In this document: positions 43,779 through 51,977 of the stretch, in pieces
How positions within the stretch are numbered: the first letter of the stretch is position 1
Layout: every line of letters begins with the position of its first letter
Assembly (NCBI RefSeq): GCF_900129195.1
Contig: NZ_FQUY01000017.1
Span: forward strand, 1 to 64,000
Source of the DNA: Desulforamulus putei DSM 12395
GTDB taxonomy: Bacteria; Bacillota; Desulfotomaculia; Desulfotomaculales; Desulfotomaculaceae
Direction of reading: 5' to 3'
DNA length: 64,000 bases
Position numbers and translations under genes: made by a program
Notes under the pieces: generated by a model
Seen by the model: only the letters and a program-made list of their open reading frames with translations
Databases searched by the model: none
Told to the model about the DNA's origin: nothing

Positions 43779-44591
43779 GTGCCAAAAGGCGTACTCGTTG
43801 ATATAACAAGATGTATGGGCTGTAAGGCATGCCAGGTGGCCTGCAAGCAGTGGAACGACCTGCCGTCAAGCAACCCAGAGTTTAAGGAAGGCCTTACCAG
43901 CCCGCCGGATATGAACGGCTATACTTACACCACGGTCCAGATCGAAGTGGTGAAAAAGGATAACGATTATACAATAAGGTCTGCCAAAAGGCAGTGCATG
44001 CACTGCGAGCACCCGGCCTGTGCCTCGGCCTGCTTTGCCAAGGCTCTGCAAAGGGATCCTAAAACCGGTGCGGTCCATTACTATCCTCACCTCTGCGTGG
44101 GTTGCCGCTACTGTATGCTGGCCTGTCCCTTTGATGTCCCCAAATACCAGTGGGATAAACAGTTCCCCCTGGTGGCCAAATGCCAGTTTTGCTTTGATCC
44201 CGAGGGCAAGTATGACCGCCTGGGTTATGGTCTGAGGCCTGCCTGCGTGGATACCTGCCCCACCGGCGCATTAAAGTTCGGTGAGCGGGATGAACTGCTC
44301 CAAGAGGCCCGTAACCGCATTAACAGCGATCCTAAATATATCAAGAAGATCATGGGTGAGAAAGAAGCCGGCGGCACATCCTGGCTGTATATCTCCGACG
44401 TGCCCTTTGAAACCTTTGGCTTCCGTCCAAACTTGGGTACCAGACCGTTGCCGGAGTACTCCCACAACTTCCTCAAATGGACACCGATCATTGCTGTGGG
44501 CTGGGGTACCTTGCTAACCGTCTTGTACCACTATACCAAGCGCCGTGAGCAGGTCGCTTCCGAGAGCGGCAAGAAAGATGTTCACATGTAG
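43779..44591 (+). CDS. fdhB: Formate dehydrogenase iron-sulfur subunit
   Basis: 270 aa. Four [4Fe-4S] cysteine clusters: CMGCKACQVACKQWN, CMHCEHPACASACFA, CVGCRYCMLACPFDVPKYQW and CQFC ... ACVDTCPTGAL. One C-terminal helix (WTPIIAVGWGTLLTVLYHY) anchors it. It passes electrons from FdhA to the membrane subunit. It has no Tat signal of its own and probably travels with FdhA. GTG at 43779. Confidence 0.92.
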   Translation: MPKGVLVDITRCMGCKACQVACKQWNDLPSSNPEFKEGLTSPPDMNGYTYTTVQIEVVKKDNDYTIRSAKRQCMHCEHPACASACFAKALQRDPKTGAVHYYPHLCVGCRYCMLACPFDVPKYQWDKQFPLVAKCQFCFDPEGKYDRLGYGLRPACVDTCPTGALKFGERDELLQEARNRINSDPKYIKKIMGEKEAGGTSWLYISDVPFETFGFRPNLGTRPLPEYSHNFLKWTPIIAVGWGTLLTVLYHYTKRREQVASESGKKDVHM

Positions 44592-44636
44592 GCAGCGGAA
44601 AAAAGACGAACCAAATGGTTATTGGGGGGAAAAATA

Positions 44637-45803
44637 ATGTCGGCAAATAAAGGATTGCTAAAGGAAATTGCGGAGTATAAGTGGAAGTTTACCATGACTC
44701 CCACCCGCAAAGTATTACTCCTGCTGGCCGGCCTTGCCATCGTCGTGATGGGCTACCGTCTGGCCACAGGATTGGGAGCCACCACCAACTTGAATGACAA
44801 GTGGCCCTGGGGCCTTTGGATCGGCTTCGACGTGCTGACCGGTGTTGCCCTGGCCGGCGGTGGTTACGGTACAGCAATTATCGTTCATGTGCTGCACAGA
44901 AACAAGTATCATGCCATTGCCCGCAGTGCCATGCTGACTTCCTTGCTGGGTTACCTGCTGGTAATGGCCGGGCTGTTTATGGATATCGGCCAGTGGTTTA
45001 ACTTCTGGCGCCCCTTTGTATCCTGGGGTCATGCTTCTGTACTGTTTGAAGTGTTCTGGTGTGTGTCCTGCTACACCACCGTCCAGGTGCTGGAGTTCGG
45101 CGAAATCCTCACTGAAAAGGTTGGCACCAAGTACCACAGCATGTTCAAAAAGGCTTTGCCCGTATTGATGATTGTGGGTATTGTTTTCCCCACCCTGCAC
45201 CAGTCCTCACTGGGCGGGCTGTACCTTATTATGGTGGATAAACTTTACCCGCTGTGGTGGTCACCATACATCGGCTTGCTTTTCCTGATGTCTTCCTTCT
45301 TTGTGGGACCCGCCATGATCTGCGTTGAAACCACCCTGGCCGGCAGGGCATTTAACCATGAGGTTCCCATCCCTGTTTTACGGGGGCTGGTCCGCATTTC
45401 CGGTGTGTTCATGATTCTTTACCTGGCTCTCAAGCTGTATGATCTGGCAGCTCGGGGCGTATTCGGTCTGATGTTCAAGGGGAATTTGGAAGGTAATTTG
45501 TTCCTTCTGGAAGTGATTCTGGGTGTGGTGATTCCCATCTTTATTGCCTTCAGCGGCATGAGCAACACCCGCAGGGGTCTCATTACCTTTGGTGTTCTGG
45601 TGAGCGGGGGTCTCGTTTTCAACCGTATGAACGTTGTGTTTACCGGTATGTCCGCGGCCCTGGGCGGCTGGTACTTCCCCTCCGTCATGGAATGGGCCGT
45701 CAGTATTGGCCTTGTGGCCATCGGCTGCCTGGCTTACTGCTTTATCGTAGAGAATTTCAATATTTTGGAACATGAGGAACACCACCACAAGGCAACAGCC
45801 TAA
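44637..45803 (+). CDS. NrfD/HybB-type membrane subunit of formate dehydrogenase
   Basis: 388 aa with about ten helices. It has the NrfD/PsrC/HybB pattern (WPWGLWIGFDVLTGVALAGGGY near residue 52, SLGGLYLIMVDKLYPLWWSP near 190) rather than the cytochrome b556 FdnI type; no haem-binding His pair is evident. It should connect FdhB to the menaquinone pool. ATG at 44637, eight bases after GGGGGG. Confidence 0.9.
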   Translation: MSANKGLLKEIAEYKWKFTMTPTRKVLLLLAGLAIVVMGYRLATGLGATTNLNDKWPWGLWIGFDVLTGVALAGGGYGTAIIVHVLHRNKYHAIARSAMLTSLLGYLLVMAGLFMDIGQWFNFWRPFVSWGHASVLFEVFWCVSCYTTVQVLEFGEILTEKVGTKYHSMFKKALPVLMIVGIVFPTLHQSSLGGLYLIMVDKLYPLWWSPYIGLLFLMSSFFVGPAMICVETTLAGRAFNHEVPIPVLRGLVRISGVFMILYLALKLYDLAARGVFGLMFKGNLEGNLFLLEVILGVVIPIFIAFSGMSNTRRGLITFGVLVSGGLVFNRMNVVFTGMSAALGGWYFPSVMEWAVSIGLVAIGCLAYCFIVENFNILEHEEHHHKATA

Positions 45804-45827
45804 AAGAAACTCAAAGGAGTTGCTCTA

Positions 45828-46640
45828 ATGGAAATAAAGAACAATACAGAAAAACTGGCCAACTTTTATCTGGAAGTAATGGAACTGGAAAATGACACGG
45901 AGACATTAGAGTGGAAGGTGGTTTTGGATCCTCAACAAATAAAACAGTGGGAACAGGGGGAAGCCGCCCTGGCGGTGGCCCCTCCGGAAATTGAGTGGGA
46001 AAAGGTATTTGAACGTTTCTTTTCTGTGGCCCGGTCCTGCCAGAAATGGCAGGCGGGCCCACAGCCTGTTTCAGATGCCTTTTTGAAATCCTTGGAGGAA
46101 CTGGCTGAATCCCAAAGGAAGGAATTCATCACCTCTCTCTTCAAGGTGGACGGTCAAATAGGTAAGTGGGCCAGGCTATTGGGTGCTCCCGTTGACCTTT
46201 TGGATTTTATCGCCCTGGTTACCTTCAGGCCGTTTTTCAAAACCTACGGACAGGCCGTTTTGGGACAAGTTCAGCTTAATGACTGGATGCAAAGCCATTG
46301 CCCCGTTTGCGGTGATCAGCCCACCATGGCCAAGCTGGCCGGCAAGGAAGGCTACCGCAAGTTATACTGCGGGCGTTGCGAAACCGAATGGCGTTACAGA
46401 AGAATTGGGTGCCCCTATTGTAAGGATGAAAATGCTTCCCAGGCATCGTTTATTACCCTGGAGGACAGTAAACAATACCGTATATATCTTTGTGAACGCT
46501 GCAAAAGTTATTTGAAAACCGTCGATGAGCGGGTGTGCGGGGAAGTGGATCTGTTTTGTGAGGACCTAGCCACTGTTGAATTGGATCGTTTGGCCCAGGC
46601 TGAGGGATACCAGCGGGGAGACAGAAGACAGCAGGTTTAA
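45828..46640 (+). CDS. fdhE: Formate dehydrogenase accessory protein FdhE
   Basis: 270 aa. The C-terminal rubredoxin-like region has paired CxxC motifs: CPVCGDQPTMAKL (~160), LYCGRCETEW (~182), CPYCKDEN (~198) and CERCKSYLK (~221). FdhE binds the formate dehydrogenase catalytic subunit and is needed for its maturation before export. It lies between fdh and tatC, fitting a quality-control step for Tat cargo. Confidence 0.92.
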   Translation: MEIKNNTEKLANFYLEVMELENDTETLEWKVVLDPQQIKQWEQGEAALAVAPPEIEWEKVFERFFSVARSCQKWQAGPQPVSDAFLKSLEELAESQRKEFITSLFKVDGQIGKWARLLGAPVDLLDFIALVTFRPFFKTYGQAVLGQVQLNDWMQSHCPVCGDQPTMAKLAGKEGYRKLYCGRCETEWRYRRIGCPYCKDENASQASFITLEDSKQYRIYLCERCKSYLKTVDERVCGEVDLFCEDLATVELDRLAQAEGYQRGDRRQQV

Positions 46641-46676
46641 CAGGGGTAACTTGCAGAGCAGAAGGGGGTATCTGTT

Positions 46677-47483
46677 TTGTTCGAAGATCAAGACCAGACG
46701 ATGATGGAGCACCTGGAGGAACTCCGCCGGGTGCTGATCATCTCTTTAGTGGCCACCTTCATTATGGCCGGTGTATGCTGGTTCTTTAGTGACCGTATAT
46801 TGGAAATCATTCTCAAACCGGTTCTTGCCACCGGAAATAAGATGCATTATATCGGCATCATGGAAGCCCTGATGACCAAAATAAAGCTCTCCTTTTTTCT
46901 GGGCTTTCTGGCAGCCCTGCCTGTGACCCTGTGGCAATTTTGGGCCTTTATTATGCCGGCTCTGCGCAAGATGGAAAGGGTTTATTTCACCGTCTTTGTG
47001 GTGGTTTCCTACGTGTTTTTTATCGGCGGTATTCTGTTTGCTTTTTATACGGTGTTCAACATGGGGGTAAAGTTCCTGCTGCACTTTGGCGGTGAGGAGC
47101 TTTTGCCCATGCTGACCATTGGCAATTATGTATCCTTTGCCATGATGTTTATCTTGCCCTTTGGTGTTATTTTTGAACTTCCCCTGGCAGTATTTCTTTT
47201 AGCCCAGCTGGGTGTTATCAATTACCAGTGGATGGTGAAAAAACGGAAAATGGCCATCCTCATTTCGGTGGTGGCCGGCGCCGTGCTGGTTCCTTCACCG
47301 GACATTATTACTCCCTTGATGATGGCTACTCCCATGTACCTGCTCTTTGAGCTCAGCGCTTCCATTGTAAAACTGGTGGACTGGCTGAAAAAGCGAAAGG
47401 CTAAAAGGAAAGCAGAAGAGGAGGAAGCGCTGGCAGAGGATCAAGGTGAAAATAACGTTACCGGTACGGAGGGTAACGATTAA
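46677..47483 (+). CDS. tatC: Sec-independent protein translocase TatC
   Basis: 268 aa, six helices. MMEHLEELRRVLIISLVATF is the conserved TatC N-terminus with the signal-peptide-binding acidic residues. FWAFIMPALRKMERVY and VLVPSPDIITPLMMATPMYLLFEL are typical. The tail is highly charged. TTG at 46677 after AAGGGGG. Last gene of the operon. Confidence 0.94.
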   Translation: MFEDQDQTMMEHLEELRRVLIISLVATFIMAGVCWFFSDRILEIILKPVLATGNKMHYIGIMEALMTKIKLSFFLGFLAALPVTLWQFWAFIMPALRKMERVYFTVFVVVSYVFFIGGILFAFYTVFNMGVKFLLHFGGEELLPMLTIGNYVSFAMMFILPFGVIFELPLAVFLLAQLGVINYQWMVKKRKMAILISVVAGAVLVPSPDIITPLMMATPMYLLFELSASIVKLVDWLKKRKAKRKAEEEEALAEDQGENNVTGTEGND

Positions 47484-47500
47484 ATTTCATAGCGCCACAC

Positions 47501-47527
47501 AAAGGTCGGTTTTTACCGGCCTTTTAA
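47501..47527 (+). terminator. Terminator after tatC
   Basis: AAAGGTCGGT (47501-47510) pairs with ACCGGCCTTT (47515-47524) with one G-T pair, followed by T-rich sequence. Confidence 0.75.
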
Positions 47528-47792
47528 TTTTATTGAAAAATAGGGGTCAGCTCCAATATACCCCTCAATACATAAACTGTGTCAGATAATTAAACATAGA
47601 AAAAAAGACATTTTAAATAATGTCAGTAATCTGTACATGTGATTTAAAAGGTATTTTTAAAAAAGTGTCGTAATTTAAAAGTGCAAGCAACTGTTCAATA
47701 AATAAAACATATGTTTAGAAAGGGGGAATGTCCCTTTATCATAAATATGGTTTTTTCTTTAAATAATTGCATTTATTTAGGAGGTATGAAAG
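47528..47792 (+). other. Leader region of the NSS transporter gene
   Basis: AT-rich and without a substantial gene. A 12-codon ORF at 47728-47766 (MSLYHKYGFFFK) is rich in Phe and Tyr, preceded at very short distance by AAAGGGGG. It could be an attenuator-type leader peptide; no terminator/antiterminator pair is obvious. Confidence 0.3.
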
Positions 47793-49301
47793 TTGGGACA
47801 ACGTGAACAATGGGGAACCAGGTTTGGTTTCATCATGGCAGCAGTGGGGTCTGCCGTAGGCCTGGGTAATATTTGGAGATTTCCCTACATGGCCGCGGAT
47901 AACGGTGGGGGGATCTTCTTCCTTTGCTATTTATTTGCTTTGTTAACCGCGGGAATTCCCATTATGATTTTGGAGTTTGGTATTGGTCATAAGTTCCGGG
48001 GCGGGGCTCCTCTCACATTTGCCCGCATGAACCGTAACTGGGAATGGCTTGGCTGGTGGCAGGTACTGGTTTGTTTCTTTATCGCTGTGTATTACGTGGT
48101 TGTCATTGCCTGGGCAATATCCTATGTTGGCTTCTCCATAACCCAGGCCTGGGGGGATGCTCCGAAGGACTTTTTCTTTGGCAAATTCTTAAAACTCACC
48201 GGCGGCCCCTTTGAACTGGGTGGCATCAATACACAAATTTTATTACCTCTGATATTAGCATGGGCAGTAACTTTCATTTCCATCTACACCGGCGTCAAAG
48301 CGGGAATTGAAAGGGTAGCAAAGGTTTTAATTCCGGTTCTGTTCTTTATGGTGGTATTCATCGCCATCCGCGGCGTGACATTGCCCGGCGCTGCAGCAGG
48401 TTTAAACTTCTTATTTGAACCTGATTTCAGCAGGCTCTTGGACTACAAGGTTTGGACCGCTGCATACGGACAAATATTCTTTGACTTAAGTATTTGTTTT
48501 GCCATTATGATTACTTATGCCAGTTATCTACCCAAGAAATCTGACATTGTTAATAACGCCTTTACAACCTGTCTTACCAACTGCAGCTTCAGTTTGCTGG
48601 CTGGTATGGCGGTGTTCAGTATCCTGGGTCATATGGCATTTACCCAGGGAGTAGCCGTAAAAGAGGTTGCCAGTGCGGGTGTAGGCCTGGCCTTCATTAC
48701 CTTCCCGGCGGCCATCAGTACCCTTGGTAGTGCGGCCCCGCTCTTTGGAGTTCTGTTCTTCCTGGCCCTGACCTTTGCAGGGATTACTTCTTTGATTTCC
48801 ATCAATGAAGCGGCCATTGCAGCCTTCATGGATAAGTTTAATATGGAGCGGAAGAAAGCAACCGTAATCTATACCGGTACCGCCGCTGCCTGCAGCCTGT
48901 TGTTTGCCACCGGCGCCGGTTTGTATATTTTGGATATCGTAGACCACTTTACCAATAACTTTGGCATTGTGTTCGGCGGCCTGCTGGAGGTCCTGTTGAT
49001 CGGCTGGTTATTCAACCTGAAATCCATTAAGGATCACGTCAATCCCATTTCTGATTTCAAGGTTGGCAACTGGTGGTTATTCTCCATTAAAGTTGTTACA
49101 CCCCTGGTGGCCGGTTACACTGGCATCATGACATTAATCAGTGACTTGAAAAAGCCCTATGAGGGGTACCCGCCGGACGCCCTGTTCTGGATGGGTTGGT
49201 TTGTATTAATCGTGATCATGGTTGGCGGGATTTTGATGGCTTCCGTGAAATGGAAAGACGAGCAGTCTCTGGTTAAAGGGGGCGTGACACTTGACAGGTA
49301 G
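47793..49301 (+). CDS. Sodium:neurotransmitter (NSS) family amino acid symporter
   Basis: 502 aa, about 12 helices. The NSS signature RFGFIMAAVGSAVGLGNIWRFPYMAADNGGG (TM1, sodium/substrate site) is at residues ~9-39. LPLILAWAVTFISIYTGVKAGIERVAKVLIP (TM5 region) is also conserved. Sodium-driven uptake of an amino acid, as in LeuT, TnaT or MhsT. TTG at 47793 after AGGAGGT. It overlaps a MetS-like small-protein gene at its 3' end, as seen in MetP-MetS pairs. Confidence 0.92.
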   Translation: MGQREQWGTRFGFIMAAVGSAVGLGNIWRFPYMAADNGGGIFFLCYLFALLTAGIPIMILEFGIGHKFRGGAPLTFARMNRNWEWLGWWQVLVCFFIAVYYVVVIAWAISYVGFSITQAWGDAPKDFFFGKFLKLTGGPFELGGINTQILLPLILAWAVTFISIYTGVKAGIERVAKVLIPVLFFMVVFIAIRGVTLPGAAAGLNFLFEPDFSRLLDYKVWTAAYGQIFFDLSICFAIMITYASYLPKKSDIVNNAFTTCLTNCSFSLLAGMAVFSILGHMAFTQGVAVKEVASAGVGLAFITFPAAISTLGSAAPLFGVLFFLALTFAGITSLISINEAAIAAFMDKFNMERKKATVIYTGTAAACSLLFATGAGLYILDIVDHFTNNFGIVFGGLLEVLLIGWLFNLKSIKDHVNPISDFKVGNWWLFSIKVVTPLVAGYTGIMTLISDLKKPYEGYPPDALFWMGWFVLIVIMVGGILMASVKWKDEQSLVKGGVTLDR

Positions 49302-49389
49302 CGCTATTTTTATGATGGTTTTAGCCATGATTCTGTTATGGGGCGGCGCCGGCTATTGCCTTGCCACCGCTATGAAAAAGAAATTCTAG
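49291..49389 (+). CDS. MetS-like small subunit of the NSS transporter
   Basis: 32 aa: one helix (SAIFMMVLAMILLWGGAGYC) ending in a basic MKKKF tail. TTG at 49291 lies eight bases after AAAGGGGG and overlaps the transporter stop by 11 bp in another frame. MetS in Corynebacterium is a comparable ~60-residue single-helix subunit needed by MetP. Shorter forms of this shape accompany NSS genes in Firmicutes (from memory). A terminator follows directly. Confidence 0.7.
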   Translation: MTGSAIFMMVLAMILLWGGAGYCLATAMKKKF

Positions 49390-49410
49390 CTGGTTGATAG
49401 GTTAAAGAGA

Positions 49411-49444
49411 GACCCTGATTACTCTTATCAGGGTCTTCTTTTTT
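49411..49444 (+). terminator. Terminator after the NSS transporter pair
   Basis: GACCCTGAT (49411-49419) pairs with ATCAGGGTC (49427-49435), then TTCTTTTTT. Confidence 0.88.
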
Positions 49445-49529
49445 CGACAGCGTAGTACATTGGTAATAGAACTTTGTACATAAAAATAGTACAATAATCA
49501 CTGTAAAAATAACATCGGGGGGCGGATTG

Positions 49530-50003
49530 ATGCAGGAATGCCATTGTGAGGACAAGCAAATGAAGCTTGCGCAGTTGCTTTTAAAATATAAAGATACACC
49601 GGGGGCGTTAATACCTGTCCTGCAGCAGGCCCAGGAGATATTCGGCTACCTTTCTCCGGAACTGTTGAGGGAGATCTCCGCCGGACTAAGAATACCGTTA
49701 TCCAGAACCTATGGCGTAGCCACCTTTTACTCCCAGTTTCACTTAAAGCCAAGGGGGCGCAACATCATAAAAGTGTGCCAGGGAACCGCTTGCCATGTCA
49801 GGGGCGGCAGCAAGGTGCTGGAGGCCATTAAAAGATATGTGGGGGTAGAAACCGGAGAAACCTCTGAGGATTTGCGTTTTACGTTAGAAACTGTGGCCTG
49901 CCTGGGAGCCTGTGGACTGGCGCCGGTCATGATGGTTAATGAAGAGACCGAGGGTCAATTAACGCCTGACAAGGCTGTAAAAAAGATTGCTGACTGTGAA
50001 TAG
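49530..50003 (+). CDS. NuoE-like [2Fe-2S] subunit of soluble formate dehydrogenase
   Basis: 157 aa thioredoxin-like ferredoxin. The cluster ligands are CQGTACHVRGG (~85-95) and CLGACGLAPVMMV (~125-137), the CxxxxC...CxxxC pattern of NuoE/HndA/HydC. SRTYGVATFYSQF is also typical. ATG at 49530 after GGGGGGCGG. First of three genes (NuoE, NuoF, FdhA-like) forming an NAD(P)-linked, possibly electron-bifurcating, formate dehydrogenase. Confidence 0.9.
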   Translation: MQECHCEDKQMKLAQLLLKYKDTPGALIPVLQQAQEIFGYLSPELLREISAGLRIPLSRTYGVATFYSQFHLKPRGRNIIKVCQGTACHVRGGSKVLEAIKRYVGVETGETSEDLRFTLETVACLGACGLAPVMMVNEETEGQLTPDKAVKKIADCE

Positions 50004-50016
50004 GGGGACGTAACCA

Positions 50017-51963
50017 ATGATCAATTTAATGGACAACTGCTGTTCTAAATGCACCCATTCCCCGGCTACACCCTGTTCAAACTATGTTCTTTGCCGCACG
50101 GCAGGTCCCTTTTGCCATACCGATAAGGGCTGTGAGGAAAAGAGAAAGAACCATATCAACAATGTCAGGGTTCCCTCCGGCGGAAATTACCAACAGATCA
50201 TTGTCTGCGGCGGGACAGGCTGTACATCCTCCGGGTCTGCCCGGCTGGTTGATTCATTAAAAGAAGCCGTTAACGAGGCAGGCCTCTCGGACCGTGTGGC
50301 GGTGAAAAGAACTGGCTGCCATGGTTTTTGCGAGAATGGGCCCATTGTGCATATCAAACCGGAAGGCATTTTTTATACCCGGGTAAAACCGGCGGATGCT
50401 CGGGATATTGTTAATCACCTGGCTGATGGGCAAATAGTGGAGCGGTTAGTTTACCGGGATGCGGCTGGCAATTCCTATCCCCATTTCCACGAAATCCCCT
50501 TTTATGCCGGGCAAACCTTGATTTTGCTAACTAACTGCGGGCACATCGATCCCGAGCAAATTTCTGATTACGTAGCGGTGGGAGGTTACCGGAGTCTGGT
50601 CAAGGTGTTGCAGCATATGACCCCTGAACAAGTCATTGAAGAAATCCAGCTATCCGGACTCAGGGGCAGAGGGGGAGCCGGGTTCCCTACGGGCAAAAAA
50701 TGGGCCGCCGCCCGCAGGGCAGCAAGGGAAATCAAATACATCATCTGCAATGCCGACGAAGGAGACCCCGGGGCCTTTATGGACCGTTCACTGTTAGAAG
50801 GCGACCCCCACTCGGTGCTGGAAGGAATGATCATCGCGGGCTTTGCCGTGGGTTCCCATCAAGGATACATTTATTGCCGGGCAGAATATCCCCTGGCCAT
50901 TAAGAGGTTAAAATCAGCCATCCAACAGGCCAGACAATGGGGCCTGCTGGGTAAAAACATTTTAAATTCCGGGTTTGATTTTGACATTGACTTGAAAGAA
51001 GGGGCGGGGGCTTTTGTATGTGGCGAGGGTACCGCCTTACAAGCATCCATTGAAGGGCTGCGCGGCATGCCCAGGGTCAAGCCCCCCCGCTCCACGGAAA
51101 AAGGCCTGTGGGAGAAACCTACGGTTCTCAACAACGTGGAAACCCTGGCCAATGTGCCGCTGATTATTCAAATGGGGGCAGAGGAATACCGCAAGCTGGG
51201 TACGGAACAATCCCCCGGTACAAAAATATTCGCTTTAAGTGGTTCCCTTGTCAATCCTGGGCTGGTGGAAGTCCCCATGGGAAAAACCTTACGGGAGATT
51301 ATCTTTGGCACCGGCGGGGGGATCCGGGACGGCAAGGCCTTTAAAGCGGTACAGTTGGGAGGGCCCTCCGGCGGCTGCCTGGCGGAACAACACCTGGACC
51401 TGCCGGTGGACTTTGATTCCTTATCCTCGGTGGGGGCCACCATTGGCTCCGGTGGCATGGTGGTCATGGACGAGGGCGCCTGCATGGTGGATGTGGCCCG
51501 CTTCTTTCTGGCCTTTACCCAGAAGGAATCCTGCGGCAAATGTACTCCCTGCCGGGAAGGCACCAAGCGCATGCTGGAAATCCTGGAACGAATGTGCCGG
51601 GGTGAGGCCACGCTGGATGATCTGGCTGACCTGGAGAGGCTGTGCCGGGTGGTTAAAAATACTTCTCTCTGCGGGCTGGGACAGGCCTGTCCCAATCCTG
51701 TATTATCCACTTTGCAGTATTTTAGGGAAGAATACATGGCCCACATCGTGGAAAAACGTTGCCCTGCCGGAGTGTGTGCTGAACTTGTTCGTTACCGCAT
51801 TGATGAGAACCTGTGCCGGGGCTGCGGTCTTTGCCTTAAGAACTGCCCGGTTCAGGCCATCCGGGGCCAGCGGAAGCAGCCCCATGCCATCGATGACAGC
51901 CGCTGCATAAAATGCGGCGTCTGCCTGAGTAAATGCAAATTTAAGGCTGTTGTAAGGTCCTGA
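50017..51963 (+). CDS. NuoF-like FMN/NAD(P)H subunit of formate dehydrogenase
   Basis: 648 aa. Domains in order: a Cys-rich N-terminal module (Cys at 8, 9, 12, 20, 26, 33, 39); a thioredoxin-like [2Fe-2S] domain (~55-140; CGGTGCTSSG, RTGCHGFCENGP); the NuoF flavin/NAD core (LRGRGGAGFPTGKKW, CNADEGDPGAFMDRS); the [4Fe-4S] site ESCGKCTPCREGTKRM (~507); and a C-terminal 2[4Fe-4S] ferredoxin (CRGCGLCLKNCPV, CIKCGVCLSKCKF). This is the HydB/HndC plan of electron-bifurcating hydrogenases and formate dehydrogenases. ATG at 50017. Confidence 0.92.
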   Translation: MINLMDNCCSKCTHSPATPCSNYVLCRTAGPFCHTDKGCEEKRKNHINNVRVPSGGNYQQIIVCGGTGCTSSGSARLVDSLKEAVNEAGLSDRVAVKRTGCHGFCENGPIVHIKPEGIFYTRVKPADARDIVNHLADGQIVERLVYRDAAGNSYPHFHEIPFYAGQTLILLTNCGHIDPEQISDYVAVGGYRSLVKVLQHMTPEQVIEEIQLSGLRGRGGAGFPTGKKWAAARRAAREIKYIICNADEGDPGAFMDRSLLEGDPHSVLEGMIIAGFAVGSHQGYIYCRAEYPLAIKRLKSAIQQARQWGLLGKNILNSGFDFDIDLKEGAGAFVCGEGTALQASIEGLRGMPRVKPPRSTEKGLWEKPTVLNNVETLANVPLIIQMGAEEYRKLGTEQSPGTKIFALSGSLVNPGLVEVPMGKTLREIIFGTGGGIRDGKAFKAVQLGGPSGGCLAEQHLDLPVDFDSLSSVGATIGSGGMVVMDEGACMVDVARFFLAFTQKESCGKCTPCREGTKRMLEILERMCRGEATLDDLADLERLCRVVKNTSLCGLGQACPNPVLSTLQYFREEYMAHIVEKRCPAGVCAELVRYRIDENLCRGCGLCLKNCPVQAIRGQRKQPHAIDDSRCIKCGVCLSKCKFKAVVRS

Positions 51964-51977
51964 GGAGGTGAACCGGG

